Assembly: GCA_964556115.1 (NCBI GenBank)
Contig: CAZKVC010000001.1
Coordinates: 372,001-436,000, forward strand
Direction: 5' to 3'
DNA: 64,000 nucleotides
From: Parvularcula sp964556115
GTDB lineage: Bacteria; Pseudomonadota; Alphaproteobacteria; Caulobacterales; Parvularculaceae
Part shown: piece after piece, positions 1-8,400 of the stretch
Numbering within the stretch: position 1 is the stretch's first letter
How the letters are laid out: every line of letters starts with the position of its first letter
The notes under the pieces: generated by a model
Seen by the model: the letters and a program-made list of their open reading frames with translations, nothing else
The model's database searches: none
Told to the model about the DNA's origin: nothing
Program-made: the position numbers and the translations under genes

Positions 1-2
1 CG

Positions 3-74
3 CTGATGAGCGACCGTGAGATCGCCTTCGCAGCGGCGCGCCAGCACGAGATGACGCCCTTCAGCGTTCACTGA
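3..74 (+). CDS. C-terminal end of an unidentified gene
   Basis: An open frame enters from the left edge and ends at a TGA at 72-74. The last residues read LMSDREIAFAAARQHEMTPF followed by SVH. It is followed 46 bases later by a strong rho-independent terminator on the same strand, which supports it being the true 3' end of a gene. Only 23 residues are visible, so I cannot name the product. It converges on ptsN. Confidence 0.4.
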   Translation: MMSDREIAFAAARQHEMTPFSVH

Positions 75-120
75 CCGGCAAGGAACCGGAGGAGGCGGGG
101 TCATCGGCCCCGTTTCCAAA

Positions 121-157
121 GCCTCCCTTCCCTGCCGGGGAAGCCGGAGGCTTTTTT
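121..157 (+). terminator. rho-independent terminator
   Basis: The stem GCCTCC..GGAGGC encloses a second stem CTTCCC/GGGAAG with a TGCC loop, and is followed by six T residues at 152-157. It lies just after the stop codon of the gene that enters from the left and overlaps the last codon of the convergent ptsN gene. Confidence 0.8.
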
Positions 158-623
158 ACGCGGCCTGCATGTCCTGCTCGGCGAGAAGCGCGGCATAGGC
201 GGCGTCAGCGTCTTCCGCGCCGCGCAGCGCTTTCGCGACGCCAGGCATGCGGAAAGTGCGCGCAACCCGGCTCAGCGCCTTGAGGTGATGGGTGTGGTCG
301 CATTCGGGCGCCAGGAGCATGAAGACGAGGTCGACGGGCTCGCCGTCCATCGCTTCGAAATCGACAGGCTGGCGCAGGCGCAGCATGATCCCCGTCAGCC
401 CCTCCACATCCGCCCGCACGTGAGGGATGGCGATGCCGTGCCCCACGCCGGTCGAGCCGAGACGCTCACGTATAATCAGCCGCTCGAGCATATCGGAGGC
501 TTCGAAACCGAAGCGCTCCGTACAGATCTGGGCCAGCCGCTCGAGAACGGAACGCTTACAATTGGCACCCACGTCGAGAAAGACGTCATCAGGCGCGATC
601 AAACCGCGTAATGTTCGTGTCAT
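156..623 (-). CDS. ptsN: PTS IIA-like nitrogen regulatory protein PtsN (EIIA-Ntr)
   Basis: The 155-residue product matches the length and pattern of the EIIA-Ntr family, the terminal phosphate acceptor of the nitrogen-related PTS (PtsP-NPr-PtsN). This PTS is regulatory and does not transport sugar. The phosphorylatable histidine is His68 in the motif HGIAIPHVR, preceded by the family segment ERLGSTGVGHG. It is the last gene of the run lptC-lptA-lptB-rpoN-hpf-ptsN, the usual order in alphaproteobacteria. The 166-bp gap to hpf could hold its own promoter, but none is obvious. The gene ends inside the T-run of the terminator of the convergent upstream gene. Confidence 0.95.
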   Translation of the reverse strand: MTRTLRGLIAPDDVFLDVGANCKRSVLERLAQICTERFGFEASDMLERLIIRERLGSTGVGHGIAIPHVRADVEGLTGIMLRLRQPVDFEAMDGEPVDLVFMLLAPECDHTHHLKALSRVARTFRMPGVAKALRGAEDADAAYAALLAEQDMQAA

Positions 624-789
624 GCAACTATCGACACCGCCTGACGGCGATGCTCCTTTGCCTGTTCAGGACATGCGACGTCATGAGAAATGACCATGCG
701 CCCTCCCCTGCTCAAGACGTGCCAGACGACAAGTCGTTCAGGTGTCGCCCCTTAACGAAAACGTGAGGGCTTCGCCAAGGGGCAAATTA

Positions 790-1395
790 TTAAGCTTTGG
801 CGGAAGCTTCGATCCAGCCCACATTGCCGTCTTCGCGGCGATGAACGACCGATAGCGTTCCGTTCTTGGCGTTGCGGAACAGAACCACCGGCTGGTCGGA
901 GAGATCGAGCTGCATCACCGCATCGGTCACCGTCATGCGGCGGAGGGACGTGTCCGCTTCGGCAATGACGAGGGGCGCCTTCTCTTCGCCATTGGGCTCG
1001 GGGCCTTCCTCTTCGATATCGTCGTCGCCGCTGCCCGACTGGGGCGCCTGGATCACGTAGCTCGAGGCCATTTCGGCCGGAAGCGGCGAGCGGTCCTTGG
1101 CGTGGTGATCCTTCAGCCGGCGCTTGTAGCGGCGCACCCGCTTTTCCAGTTTCTCCATGGCCTGGTCGAAGGAACCATAGGCGTCACCGCCCTTGCCCTT
1201 GGCCGAAAGGAACACCCCCGAGGCGAGATGGACGATCGCTTCGGTGGTGAAGTTCGAGCCGTCCTTGCCGAAGTTCACATTGGCTTCGGCGCCTCGTTCG
1301 AAATATTTGTGGACGCCGGCCGCCATCGCTTCGCGAACGTGCAGCTGCAGCGCCTCGCCCAGATCGATACCTTTACCGGTGATTTGAACGTCCAT
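790..1395 (-). CDS. hpf: ribosome hibernation promoting factor, long form
   Basis: The 201-residue protein has the two-domain layout of long HPF. The N-terminal S30AE/YfiA-like RNA-binding domain covers about residues 1-105 (MDVQITGKGIDLGEALQLHV at the start, basic segment KRVRRYKRRLKDHHAK). The C-terminal dimerisation domain covers about 145-195 (RMTVTDAVMQLDL.. ending GNVGWIE). Long HPFs dimerise 70S ribosomes into inactive 100S particles in stationary phase. The start is backed by a strong ribosome-binding site (AGGAGGA) about 5 bases upstream. It sits between rpoN and ptsN, its usual place in alphaproteobacteria. Confidence 0.95.
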   Translation of the reverse strand: MDVQITGKGIDLGEALQLHVREAMAAGVHKYFERGAEANVNFGKDGSNFTTEAIVHLASGVFLSAKGKGGDAYGSFDQAMEKLEKRVRRYKRRLKDHHAKDRSPLPAEMASSYVIQAPQSGSGDDDIEEEGPEPNGEEKAPLVIAEADTSLRRMTVTDAVMQLDLSDQPVVLFRNAKNGTLSVVHRREDGNVGWIEASAKA

Positions 1396-1510
1396 AAATC
1401 CTCCTCCGCCGCAACGGCGTGTCGTAGAGGTTCAAGTTAGCGCCGCTGTCATCCTCCCGCCACAAAAGAGACATGCGAGCGGCCAGCCAATCGCAGCAGT
1501 TTGAGATGGA

Positions 1511-2923
1511 TCAGAAGCTGCGCTTGGCCGCGCGCTTGCGTTCCACGGAGGAGGCAATGCCAAGGCTTTGACGGTATTTCGCAATTGTCCGCCGCGCGAT
1601 CGCCACGTCCGAACAGGCAAGCTCTGCGACAAGCTGATCGTCGGACAACGGATTGAGCGGATCTTCCTTGTCGATCAGCTGCTTGATCAGGTGCCGCACG
1701 CTTTCGGCTGAATATTCCTGCTCGCCGCCCGAAGACGGAATGGCGGCGGTGAAGAAATATTTCATCTCGAAGACGCCGCGCGGGGTGTGGATATACTTGC
1801 CCGTCGTGACCCGGCTGACCGTACTTTCGTGCATCTCGATCGCCTCGGCCACGGTCTTGAGATTGAGCGGCCTGAGGAACCGGATGCCTTCGGCGAAGAA
1901 GCCGTCCTGGTAACGCACGATCTCCGCGGAGACCTTGAGGATCGTCCTCGCCCGCTGGTCGAGAGAGCGCACGAGCCAGTTCGCGTCGTTGATCTGCTCG
2001 TTGAGGAAGCTCTTGCTCTCGGCGTCCTGCTTCTTGCCGGAAAGGCTGACATAATAGTCTTCGTTGGCGATCACCCGCGGCAGGGTCTCCGCGTTCAGCT
2101 CGACCTTCCAGCCGCCGTCGGGGCTTTCCGTCACGAAGACGTCGGGCACCACCACCTGTACCGGATCGCCGCCATAGGCGAGGCCTGGCTTGGGATTGAG
2201 CTTCCTGATCGTGCCGAGGATCGCAAGGACACCCTCCTGGCTGAGGCCGGTCCTCTTCCTCAGCTCACGCAGCTCGTCAGTGGCGAGAAGCGACAGATTG
2301 TCGAGGAAGACCGCGGTGGTGTCGTTATACACGCCAAGATCGACGAGCTGGATGCGCAGGCATTCAGAAAGGCTCCGCGCACCGACGCCCGAAGGCTCGA
2401 AACCCTGGATATGGGCGAGGACCTCTTCACATTCCTCGAGGCTGCAGCCGAGCTTCTCGGCCACCGCGCCCAAAGGCGCCGTGATGTAGCCGCTGTCCTC
2501 CACAAGGTCGATCAGGTAGCGGCCGATGCCGAGCTGCACCGGGTCGCGCAGGGACATGACGAGCTGGTCGGTCAGCACCTCGCGCAGGCTCTTCTCCGCG
2601 CTGACATTGGCGGCGGCGTCGAAATCCTCATGCCCGCCCGGCGAGCCCGCATTCTCGCGGATGCGCTCCCGCTGGGGCATCTGCGCCTCGTCGCTGCTGT
2701 CGTCGCGGGAGATGGCGGGCGCCTCTTCGGCAGGCGCGCTCGGCGCCGCATCCCCACCGGGTTCTTCACCGCGTTCGAGGAAGGGGTTTTCGAGCAGGCG
2801 CTCTTCGACATATTCCTGAAGTTCGAGGTTGGAGAGCTGCAGCAGCTTGATCGCCTGCTGCAATTGCGGCGTCATCGTCAGCTGTTGCGTCTGACGCGCC
2901 TCCAAACGGCCGGTCATCTTCAT
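1511..2923 (-). CDS. rpoN: RNA polymerase sigma-54 factor
   Basis: The protein is sigma-54, which directs RNA polymerase to -24/-12 promoters and needs AAA+ activators. The N-terminal activator-interacting region is glutamine-rich (RQTQQLTMTPQLQQAIKLLQ). An acidic region II follows at about 50-110. The C-terminal RpoN box reads RRTIAKYRQSLGI. I place the start at the ATG at 2923 because a GGGGGTG ribosome-binding site lies about 7 bases upstream. A TTG five codons earlier would extend the frame to 2938. The product is then 470 residues. It follows lptB by 63 bp in the same direction, a common alphaproteobacterial arrangement. Confidence 0.97.
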   Translation of the reverse strand: MKMTGRLEARQTQQLTMTPQLQQAIKLLQLSNLELQEYVEERLLENPFLERGEEPGGDAAPSAPAEEAPAISRDDSSDEAQMPQRERIRENAGSPGGHEDFDAAANVSAEKSLREVLTDQLVMSLRDPVQLGIGRYLIDLVEDSGYITAPLGAVAEKLGCSLEECEEVLAHIQGFEPSGVGARSLSECLRIQLVDLGVYNDTTAVFLDNLSLLATDELRELRKRTGLSQEGVLAILGTIRKLNPKPGLAYGGDPVQVVVPDVFVTESPDGGWKVELNAETLPRVIANEDYYVSLSGKKQDAESKSFLNEQINDANWLVRSLDQRARTILKVSAEIVRYQDGFFAEGIRFLRPLNLKTVAEAIEMHESTVSRVTTGKYIHTPRGVFEMKYFFTAAIPSSGGEQEYSAESVRHLIKQLIDKEDPLNPLSDDQLVAELACSDVAIARRTIAKYRQSLGIASSVERKRAAKRSF

Positions 2924-2986
2924 GGGCCGCACCCCCAAACCACGTTGGGAGCCCTCCCAAAGGCTCCCTATCCCACCGTGATAAGG

Positions 2987-3763
2987 TTACGGACCATATG
3001 TTTCCCCAAGGTATACGCGGCGGACATCTTCATTGGTGACCACCGCCTCGGGCCGGCCTTCGAACAGCACCCGGCCGGCGTGAATCACGGTGGCGCGGTC
3101 GATGATGTCAAGGGTATCGCGGACATTGTGGTCGGTGATGAGAACCCCGAGCCCGCGCGCTTTCAGCTGGCCGATCAAGGCCTTGATGTCCGCAATCGCC
3201 AGGGGGTCGATGCCGGCGAAGGGCTCGTCGAGGAGCATGTAGTCCGGCCCGGTGGCCAGGGCCCGGGCGATTTCGAGACGCCGCCGCTCCCCGCCGGAAA
3301 GCGCAGTCGCCATGGAATCTCGCACATGTGTGATCGAGAATTCCTCGAGCAGCTCGTCGATGACGGCCTTGCGCTCGTCCCTGTTCGGATAGGAAAGCTC
3401 GGCCACCGCTTCGATGTTCTGCTCCACCGACAGCCCGCGGAAGATCGAGGCTTCCTGCGGCAGGTATCCAAGGCCAAGACGCGCCCGCTGGTACATCGGC
3501 AGGGTGGTGACGTCGTAGCCGTCGATGGTGATGACGCCGCCATCGGCCGCAACGAGGCCCATCACCATGTAGAAACACGTCGTCTTGCCCGCGCCATTGG
3601 GGCCGAGAAGGCCCACCACCTCGCCGCGGCAGACGCGGAAGCTGACATGCTGCACCACCTGCCGGCGGCGGTAGCTCTTCTGGAGGTTCTCGGCGACGAG
3701 ACCGGCGGTGTCGCTCACCACCGGCGCCTTGCCGTCGAGACGCGCTGCGACGCTGCCCTCCAT
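2987..3763 (-). CDS. lptB: LPS export ABC transporter ATP-binding protein LptB
   Basis: This is the cytoplasmic ATPase of the Lpt bridge that moves lipopolysaccharide from the inner to the outer membrane. It has Walker A GPNGAGKTT, signature LSGGERRR, Walker B YMLLDEPFAGID and the H-loop ITDHN, with the LptB-specific stretch YLPQEASIFRGLSVEQNI. The frame stays open up to 4231, but the extra N-terminus is low-complexity Arg/Gly-rich and opposite real lptA sequence. The ATG at 3763 gives 258 residues and overlaps the lptA stop as ATGA, implying translational coupling. Confidence 0.96.
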   Translation of the reverse strand: MEGSVAARLDGKAPVVSDTAGLVAENLQKSYRRRQVVQHVSFRVCRGEVVGLLGPNGAGKTTCFYMVMGLVAADGGVITIDGYDVTTLPMYQRARLGLGYLPQEASIFRGLSVEQNIEAVAELSYPNRDERKAVIDELLEEFSITHVRDSMATALSGGERRRLEIARALATGPDYMLLDEPFAGIDPLAIADIKALIGQLKARGLGVLITDHNVRDTLDIIDRATVIHAGRVLFEGRPEAVVTNEDVRRVYLGETYGP

Positions 3764-4245
3764 CACCGGCTCTCGGACTGGCGGATGAGGCCGCGCACGC
3801 GCGTGCTGGGCCCCGAGCGCATGGTCATCGCGCCGGTCTCCACATTGTAGATCAGGACCTCGGCGGTAGCGATCTGGTCTTCCTGAAGGACTACCACATC
3901 GCCGGTCACCGTGAGCGAGTTCTCTGCCGCCACGTAGACCGCGCGCATGCCCGCGATGGCGTCGCCGGTAACGTTGGCGTAGCGCACGCGGCCCGTGGCG
4001 ATGACCCGCTCGATCGCGTTGGTCGCGGGATCGACGAAAAGCTCCATCCGCTCGGCCTGGAGGACAACGCCGGGCTGACTGATCGTCACCCCGCCCTCGC
4101 CGATCATGGTGCGGCCGCCGGGGCCCCGCTCGACACGCTCGGCATCGATCTTGGTGCGCTTGTTCGGATCGAAACCGATCGGCGCGTCCTGCGCGAAGGC
4201 GAAGGAGGTCGAGGCGAGAAACAGGAGACAAAGACGCAGTATCAC
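3763..4245 (-). CDS. lptA: LptA/OstA-family periplasmic LPS transport protein
   Basis: The 160-residue product starts with a clear signal peptide (MILRLCLLFLASTSFAFA) and continues with the repetitive beta-strand pattern of the OstA/LptA jelly-roll, for example ERVERGPGGRTMIGEGGVTI and ATGRVRYANVTGDAIAGM. LptA oligomers carry LPS across the periplasm between LptC and the outer-membrane LptD. It is coupled to lptB by a 4-base overlap and follows lptC by 15 bases, so the three genes form an operon. Confidence 0.92.
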   Translation of the reverse strand: MILRLCLLFLASTSFAFAQDAPIGFDPNKRTKIDAERVERGPGGRTMIGEGGVTISQPGVVLQAERMELFVDPATNAIERVIATGRVRYANVTGDAIAGMRAVYVAAENSLTVTGDVVVLQEDQIATAEVLIYNVETGAMTMRSGPSTRVRGLIRQSESR

Positions 4246-4260
4246 GGAAGCTGGCCGTTC

Positions 4261-4944
4261 TTATCGTTCGGGTTCGGCATCGCCAGAGGGCGCATCGGCA
4301 GCCTTCGGCTCGAGGGTGATCTGGACCCCGCCTTCGAGAATGACGCGGTCTTCCTTCTGGTAGACGGTGGCGCGGTCGGCGCGAAGAGTGCCCGAGGCAT
4401 TGCGCCCCTCGACCCCGGTGGTGGAGGTGATCACCTGGTCCTCAAGATCGACCTCGGCCGCGCTGGTGACGATGCGCAGGGGGTTCACACCCTCGCCCTG
4501 GGTGAGCTCGACATCGTCGCGCAGGTCCAGCCGCTTGCCGGTTTCGTCGTAAAGGCCGCTGCGCGCCCTGACCCGGGTGGGAAGGCCGTCCGTGCCGATC
4601 GTCTCCGCCTCCGGGTTTTCGAGATCGACGAGTTCGCTCCCCTCGCCGCGCTTCACGGCGGAGTTGGCCGCGACCTCGAAGGGCCTGCCGCTGAGGTCCT
4701 CGCCCGAATAGCGGGGACGGGCCAGACGGACCCCGTCATCATTGACTTCGATGCCGGCGAATTGCTGGGCGAATTGCTGGTCGATCCGCGGCGGCGTCGC
4801 GCTCAGCGCATAGGTGAGGACGAGACCGACGCAAAGAGCAGGCAGGATCAGGCGCAGGTGACGGACACGGGTGCTGTGCCTGGCGACGCGGACCGCATCG
4901 CGCTTCCAGGCCGGGCTGTCTGCTGATGGCGCCCTTTCGTCCAA
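4261..4944 (-). CDS. lptC: LPS export protein LptC
   Basis: The 227-residue protein has a short basic cytoplasmic N-terminus, one membrane anchor at about residues 30-50 (LRLILPALCVGLVLTYALSA) and a periplasmic OstA-like beta domain. This is the LptC layout, which joins the LptBFG ABC transporter to LptA. Position confirms the call, since lptA and lptB follow immediately. Alphaproteobacterial LptC is usually this length and diverges strongly from the E. coli protein. Confidence 0.88.
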   Translation of the reverse strand: MDERAPSADSPAWKRDAVRVARHSTRVRHLRLILPALCVGLVLTYALSATPPRIDQQFAQQFAGIEVNDDGVRLARPRYSGEDLSGRPFEVAANSAVKRGEGSELVDLENPEAETIGTDGLPTRVRARSGLYDETGKRLDLRDDVELTQGEGVNPLRIVTSAAEVDLEDQVITSTTGVEGRNASGTLRADRATVYQKEDRVILEGGVQITLEPKAADAPSGDAEPER

Positions 4945-5039
4945 GTCCGGATCCTTCGGTATATCACCCCGTCAATCTACGTGGCATGGCCCATCATGGG
5001 ATAAAAGGGATGAAACTGCCGTAAGCGGTGAAAAGCTGC

Positions 5040-5666
5040 TTAGCTATGAGCGAAGATATCGGTCTCGCCCCAGCCCTGAAGGTCCAGGGCAGCGCGGGTG
5101 GGCAGGAAGGAGAAGCACTCTTCCGCCAGGCCCTCGCGGCCCTCGCGCACCAGCCTTTCGTCCAGCCATTCCTTCGCGTCATGAAGGTGAAGGACATCCG
5201 AGGCGGCATAGGCCTTCTGCGCATCGCTGAGGCTTGCCGCGCCCCAGTCCGAGCTCTGCTGCTGCTTGGAAAGGTCGGTGCCCACTGCCTCGCGCACAAG
5301 GTCCTTGAGGCCGTGCCGGTCGGTATAGGTCCGGGTCAGCTTGGAGGCGATCTTGGTACAGTAGAGCGGCGCCGTGTTCACGTTCAGATAGCGGCTGAAC
5401 ATGGCTATATCGAAGCGCGCATAGTGGAAGATCTTGATGACACCCGGGTCTTCGAGAAGCGCCTTCAGCCGCGGCGCCTCGTAGCTATCCTTCTTGAAGC
5501 GGACGAGATGGGCGTCGCCATGGCCGAGGCTGAGCTGCACCACGCAGAGGCGGTCGCGCTGCGGGTTGAGGCCGAGGGTCTCGCTGTCCACGGCCACCGC
5601 GCCGCCGCGCGCGTCCGACCAACCGAAATCCTCCGGCAGGTCGCCTTCGTGAAGGTGAATGGCCAT
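5040..5666 (-). CDS. RNase D-like 3'-5' exonuclease
   Basis: The 208-residue protein is a single DEDDy exonuclease domain. Motif I is VDSETLGL (Asp and Glu metal ligands), motif II lies in FHYARFDIAMF, and motif III has the Tyr-x3-Asp pattern YAASDVLHLHD. It lacks the HRDC domains of full-length RNase D (about 375 residues), so it belongs to the short RNase D-like family common in alphaproteobacteria. The start at 5666 has an AAGGAG site about 9 bases upstream. The frame is open further but with no better start. It lies upstream of lptC in the same direction. Confidence 0.85.
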   Translation of the reverse strand: MAIHLHEGDLPEDFGWSDARGGAVAVDSETLGLNPQRDRLCVVQLSLGHGDAHLVRFKKDSYEAPRLKALLEDPGVIKIFHYARFDIAMFSRYLNVNTAPLYCTKIASKLTRTYTDRHGLKDLVREAVGTDLSKQQQSSDWGAASLSDAQKAYAASDVLHLHDAKEWLDERLVREGREGLAEECFSFLPTRAALDLQGWGETDIFAHS

Positions 5667-5718
5667 GGCAGGGTCTCCTTTTCGCAGCCCGCGCATCTGC
5701 GAAAAGCCTCGCTTCGCG

Positions 5719-5964
5719 TCAAGCGCGGCGGGCCCGCATGATCCTGGCGATGCCATAGATGCTGATGCCGATCCAGGCGATCTCGATGACGAAGCTCGCC
5801 AGGTTGAAGGTCTTCGTCAGCGAAACGAGGATCAGGATCGCACCGACGAGATTGATCACCGGGTAGCGGAGATCGTCGGCCGTCACCATCCGGGTCTGAA
5901 GAAGAAAATAGGCGAGAAGCACCAGCCCGACGCCGATGAGCCCTACGAGATCGAAAAAGGTCAT
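5719..5964 (-). CDS. small multispanning membrane protein
   Basis: An 81-residue, very hydrophobic protein with about three predicted membrane helices: LVGLIGVGLVLLAYFLL, LVGAILILVSLTKTF and FVIEIAWIGISIYGIARI. The pattern resembles the small CBU_0592-like membrane domain family, whose role is unknown. The frame is open to 6060, but the ATG at 5964 gives the usual size. It is divergent from the dehydrogenase gene starting at 6019 and 52 bases upstream of the RNase D-like gene on the same strand. Confidence 0.7.
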   Translation of the reverse strand: MTFFDLVGLIGVGLVLLAYFLLQTRMVTADDLRYPVINLVGAILILVSLTKTFNLASFVIEIAWIGISIYGIARIMRARRA

Positions 5965-6018
5965 GGCCGGGCTATGCTTTCTGGCAAGGCGGGGCGCAAG
6001 CAGGAAGAGGACGATGCG

Positions 6019-6963
6019 ATGAAACCTTGGACGGTCAGGGTGTATGACGCCCGTTTTCAAAGTGCGTTCAGTGAACGCATCACCCGCAGGCTTTCAGGGC
6101 GGGAAGGGCTGACCGTGACCCGGGACCCTGCAAGCGGTGTCGCGGGCCGAAAGGCACTCATCGCTTTCACGCCGCCCACGGACGAAGAGATCGCGGGCTA
6201 TGACTGGATCCACGTTGCGGGCGCAGGCATCGACAAGATCCGCGGCGCCCTCGACCCATCAGCCGAAACCCTTCCCGCCATCACCCGAACCCTGGGTTCC
6301 ATGGGCGATCAGATGGCGGAATATTGTCTCGCCTATATCCTCGGCGACTTCCAGCGCTTCGCCGAACGCGAAGACGCAGAAGCTTCACGGGACTGGGACC
6401 AGGGTTACGAAGCGCACCGTTTTCTCTTCGAAAGCCGCATCGCGATCATCGGCACCGGCGGCATCGGCCAGGCGATCGCCTGTCGGCTCGCGCCGCTTGC
6501 CGGGTCCGTCATCGGCTTCTCGCAAAGCGGGCGGAAGAAAGACGGGTTCGAGGCGGTCCACGCCTTAGGGGACAGCGCTGCGAAGGGTGAGCTAGCCCAC
6601 TGCGACGCCGTCATCCTCGCTCTTCCGGGAACACCAGATACGGAGGGTGTGATTGGCGAGGACCTTCTGCGCGAGATGAAAGACGGCCTCCTCATCAATG
6701 TGGGGCGCGGCGAAGTGCTGGATCTTGGTGCCTTGCAGGCCGCTCTCGCCCAAAGGCATATCCGGCGCGCCGTCCTCGATGTCTTCCCCGAAGAGCCGCT
6801 CCCACCAGGCCACTGGTGCTGGACCCACCCGAAGGTCACCGTGACCTCCCACGTCTCCGGCATCACCAGGCCCGAGGACACAGCCGAAGCCTTCCTCCGT
6901 CATCTCGTCGAAGCCAGGGGAGACATCCCGGAAAGCCCGGTCGACATCCGCCGGGGTTATTGA
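6019..6963 (+). CDS. D-2-hydroxyacid dehydrogenase (glyoxylate/hydroxypyruvate reductase-like)
   Basis: The 314-residue cytosolic enzyme has the NAD(P)-binding Rossmann motif IGTGGIGQAIACRLAP in the middle, followed by LPGTPDTEGVIGED, the substrate-binding NVGRGEVLDLGAL and the catalytic histidine region VTSHVSG. These are hallmarks of the D-isomer-specific 2-hydroxyacid dehydrogenase family, closest in pattern to GhrA-type reductases of glyoxylate and hydroxypyruvate. The frame is open from 5659, but the ATG at 6019 has an AGGAAGAGG site just before it and gives the family length. Confidence 0.85.
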   Translation: MKPWTVRVYDARFQSAFSERITRRLSGREGLTVTRDPASGVAGRKALIAFTPPTDEEIAGYDWIHVAGAGIDKIRGALDPSAETLPAITRTLGSMGDQMAEYCLAYILGDFQRFAEREDAEASRDWDQGYEAHRFLFESRIAIIGTGGIGQAIACRLAPLAGSVIGFSQSGRKKDGFEAVHALGDSAAKGELAHCDAVILALPGTPDTEGVIGEDLLREMKDGLLINVGRGEVLDLGALQAALAQRHIRRAVLDVFPEEPLPPGHWCWTHPKVTVTSHVSGITRPEDTAEAFLRHLVEARGDIPESPVDIRRGY

Positions 6964-7095
6964 AGGCGGTAAGTGCACGAACGGCGCGCCAGACGGCACC
7001 CCCTCGAACGCGCCCTTAACCTGAAAGTCGAAAGGAGCAGATGCCGCGCCTCAAGCCGCAAGGCTTTGAGTAGCGGATCGGTACCGCCGGGAAGA

Positions 7096-7182
7096 TGGTG
7101 CCCAGGAGAGGACTCGAACCTCCACATCCGTACGGATACCAGCACCTGAAGCTGGCGCGTCTACCAATTCCGCCACCTGGGC
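7096..7182 (-). tRNA. tRNA-Leu (anticodon CAG)
   Basis: The minus strand folds as a class II tRNA. The acceptor is GCCCAGG/CCTGGGC with an encoded ACCA end, the anticodon stem CCAGC/GCTGG encloses loop TTCAGGT (anticodon CAG), a variable arm follows, and the T arm contains GTTCGAGTC. The long variable arm and A discriminator fit leucine. Length is 87 bases with CCA. Confidence 0.97.
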
Positions 7183-7305
7183 AAGGTGAGCGAGCCTGCT
7201 AATCTGTCGCTTTGCGGGCGTCAAGAAAGAAGGCGCTTCGCCCTCGCCAAATCGTCTTCGATCTTTTATCGGGCGGCTCGGCGCAGGTTCGGAAGGATGG
7301 TTGCG

Positions 7306-8271
7306 ATGGCGAAGCTGGTCACGGTGTTTGGGGCGTCGGGTTTTCTCGGCCGGCATGTGGTGCGCGAATTGACGAAGCGTGGGCACAGGGTCCGGGCAGC
7401 AATGCGAAGGCCGCATCTGGCACCGCACCTGACCCCGATGGGCACGGTCGGACAGGTCCAGCTCTTCCAGGCCAATCTGCGCTATCCCGGTTCGGTGGCC
7501 GAGGCGGTGCGAGGCGCGGATGCGGTGGTGAACCTCGTCGGCGTCCTGGCCCCGAACGGCAAGCAGACCTTCGATGCACTTCAGGCCAAGGGCGCTGGGA
7601 CCGTTGCCAAGGCCGCGGCCGAGGCAGGGATCGACAATTTCATCCATATCTCGGCCATCGGCGCCGACGCGGACAGCCCGAGCACCTATGCCCGCACCAA
7701 GGCGGAAGGCGAGGCGGCCGTGCGTGAGCATGTGCCGGGCGCAACGATCATCCGCCCCTCGATCGTCTTCGGCACCCAGGACGAGTTCTTCAACCGCTTT
7801 GCCGGGATGGCGCGCTTCTCCCCTGCCCTGCCGCTGATCGGCGGGGGGCAGTCCCGCTTCCAGCCCGTCTATGTCGATGACATCGCCGATGCGGTGGTGC
7901 GGTTGATCGACCGGCAGGCACCCACGGGCGAGATTTACGAACTGGGCGGCCCGGAGGTCTACACCTTCAAGGAGCTGATGGAACTCACGCTCAAGATCAT
8001 TGATCGCAAGCGGGCCCTCCTGCCGCTGCCCTTCTTCGCCGCCAAGCCGCTGGGCAAGATCGGCGACGTGGTGAGCAAGCTGCCTCTCGTTCAGGCGCCG
8101 ATCACCCACGACCAGGTGTTGCTTCTCGAGAAGGACAATGTGGTGGCCGGGGATGGGGTCAGGACTTTCGATGATCTCGGGATCGTTCCCGAAACCCTCG
8201 ATGCGGTGCTGCCGTCCTACCTCTTCCGGTACAGGCGCGAGGGCCGCTTCTCGCCCGAAGTGCCTGTCTGA
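7306..8271 (+). CDS. complex I NDUFA9-family NAD(P)-binding protein
   Basis: The 321-residue product is an atypical short-chain dehydrogenase with nucleotide-binding motif VFGASGFLGRHVVRELTKRG at the N-terminus, and conserved NLVGVLAPNG, YARTKAEGEAAV and IIRPSIVFG segments. The closest family is the NDUFA9-like accessory subunit of complex I found in alphaproteobacteria and mitochondria. Whether it sits in complex I here cannot be told from sequence. I chose the ATG at 7306 because a GGAAGGA site lies 8 bases before it. An ATG at 7297 is an alternative. Confidence 0.85.
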   Translation: MAKLVTVFGASGFLGRHVVRELTKRGHRVRAAMRRPHLAPHLTPMGTVGQVQLFQANLRYPGSVAEAVRGADAVVNLVGVLAPNGKQTFDALQAKGAGTVAKAAAEAGIDNFIHISAIGADADSPSTYARTKAEGEAAVREHVPGATIIRPSIVFGTQDEFFNRFAGMARFSPALPLIGGGQSRFQPVYVDDIADAVVRLIDRQAPTGEIYELGGPEVYTFKELMELTLKIIDRKRALLPLPFFAAKPLGKIGDVVSKLPLVQAPITHDQVLLLEKDNVVAGDGVRTFDDLGIVPETLDAVLPSYLFRYRREGRFSPEVPV

Positions 8272-8400
8272 TCCGCCCAAACGGCGCCGCGCATCGTGAC
8301 ATTTCGGCAGGGGCGTGCCGGAACGGCGCAGCCCGATGCCGTGTCTCCCCTTTGAACGCTGCCGGAAATGACCGGCCGCACGAACGAAGAGGAGGTCAGG

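Noticed and set aside
1787..3850. Plus-strand open frame of 687 codons
   Set aside because: Antisense of rpoN and lptB, both unmistakable; no start signal or domain.
3764..4231. N-terminal extension of lptB up to 4231
   Set aside because: This stretch is read in another frame as lptA, which has a signal peptide; the extension is Arg-rich and without domain.
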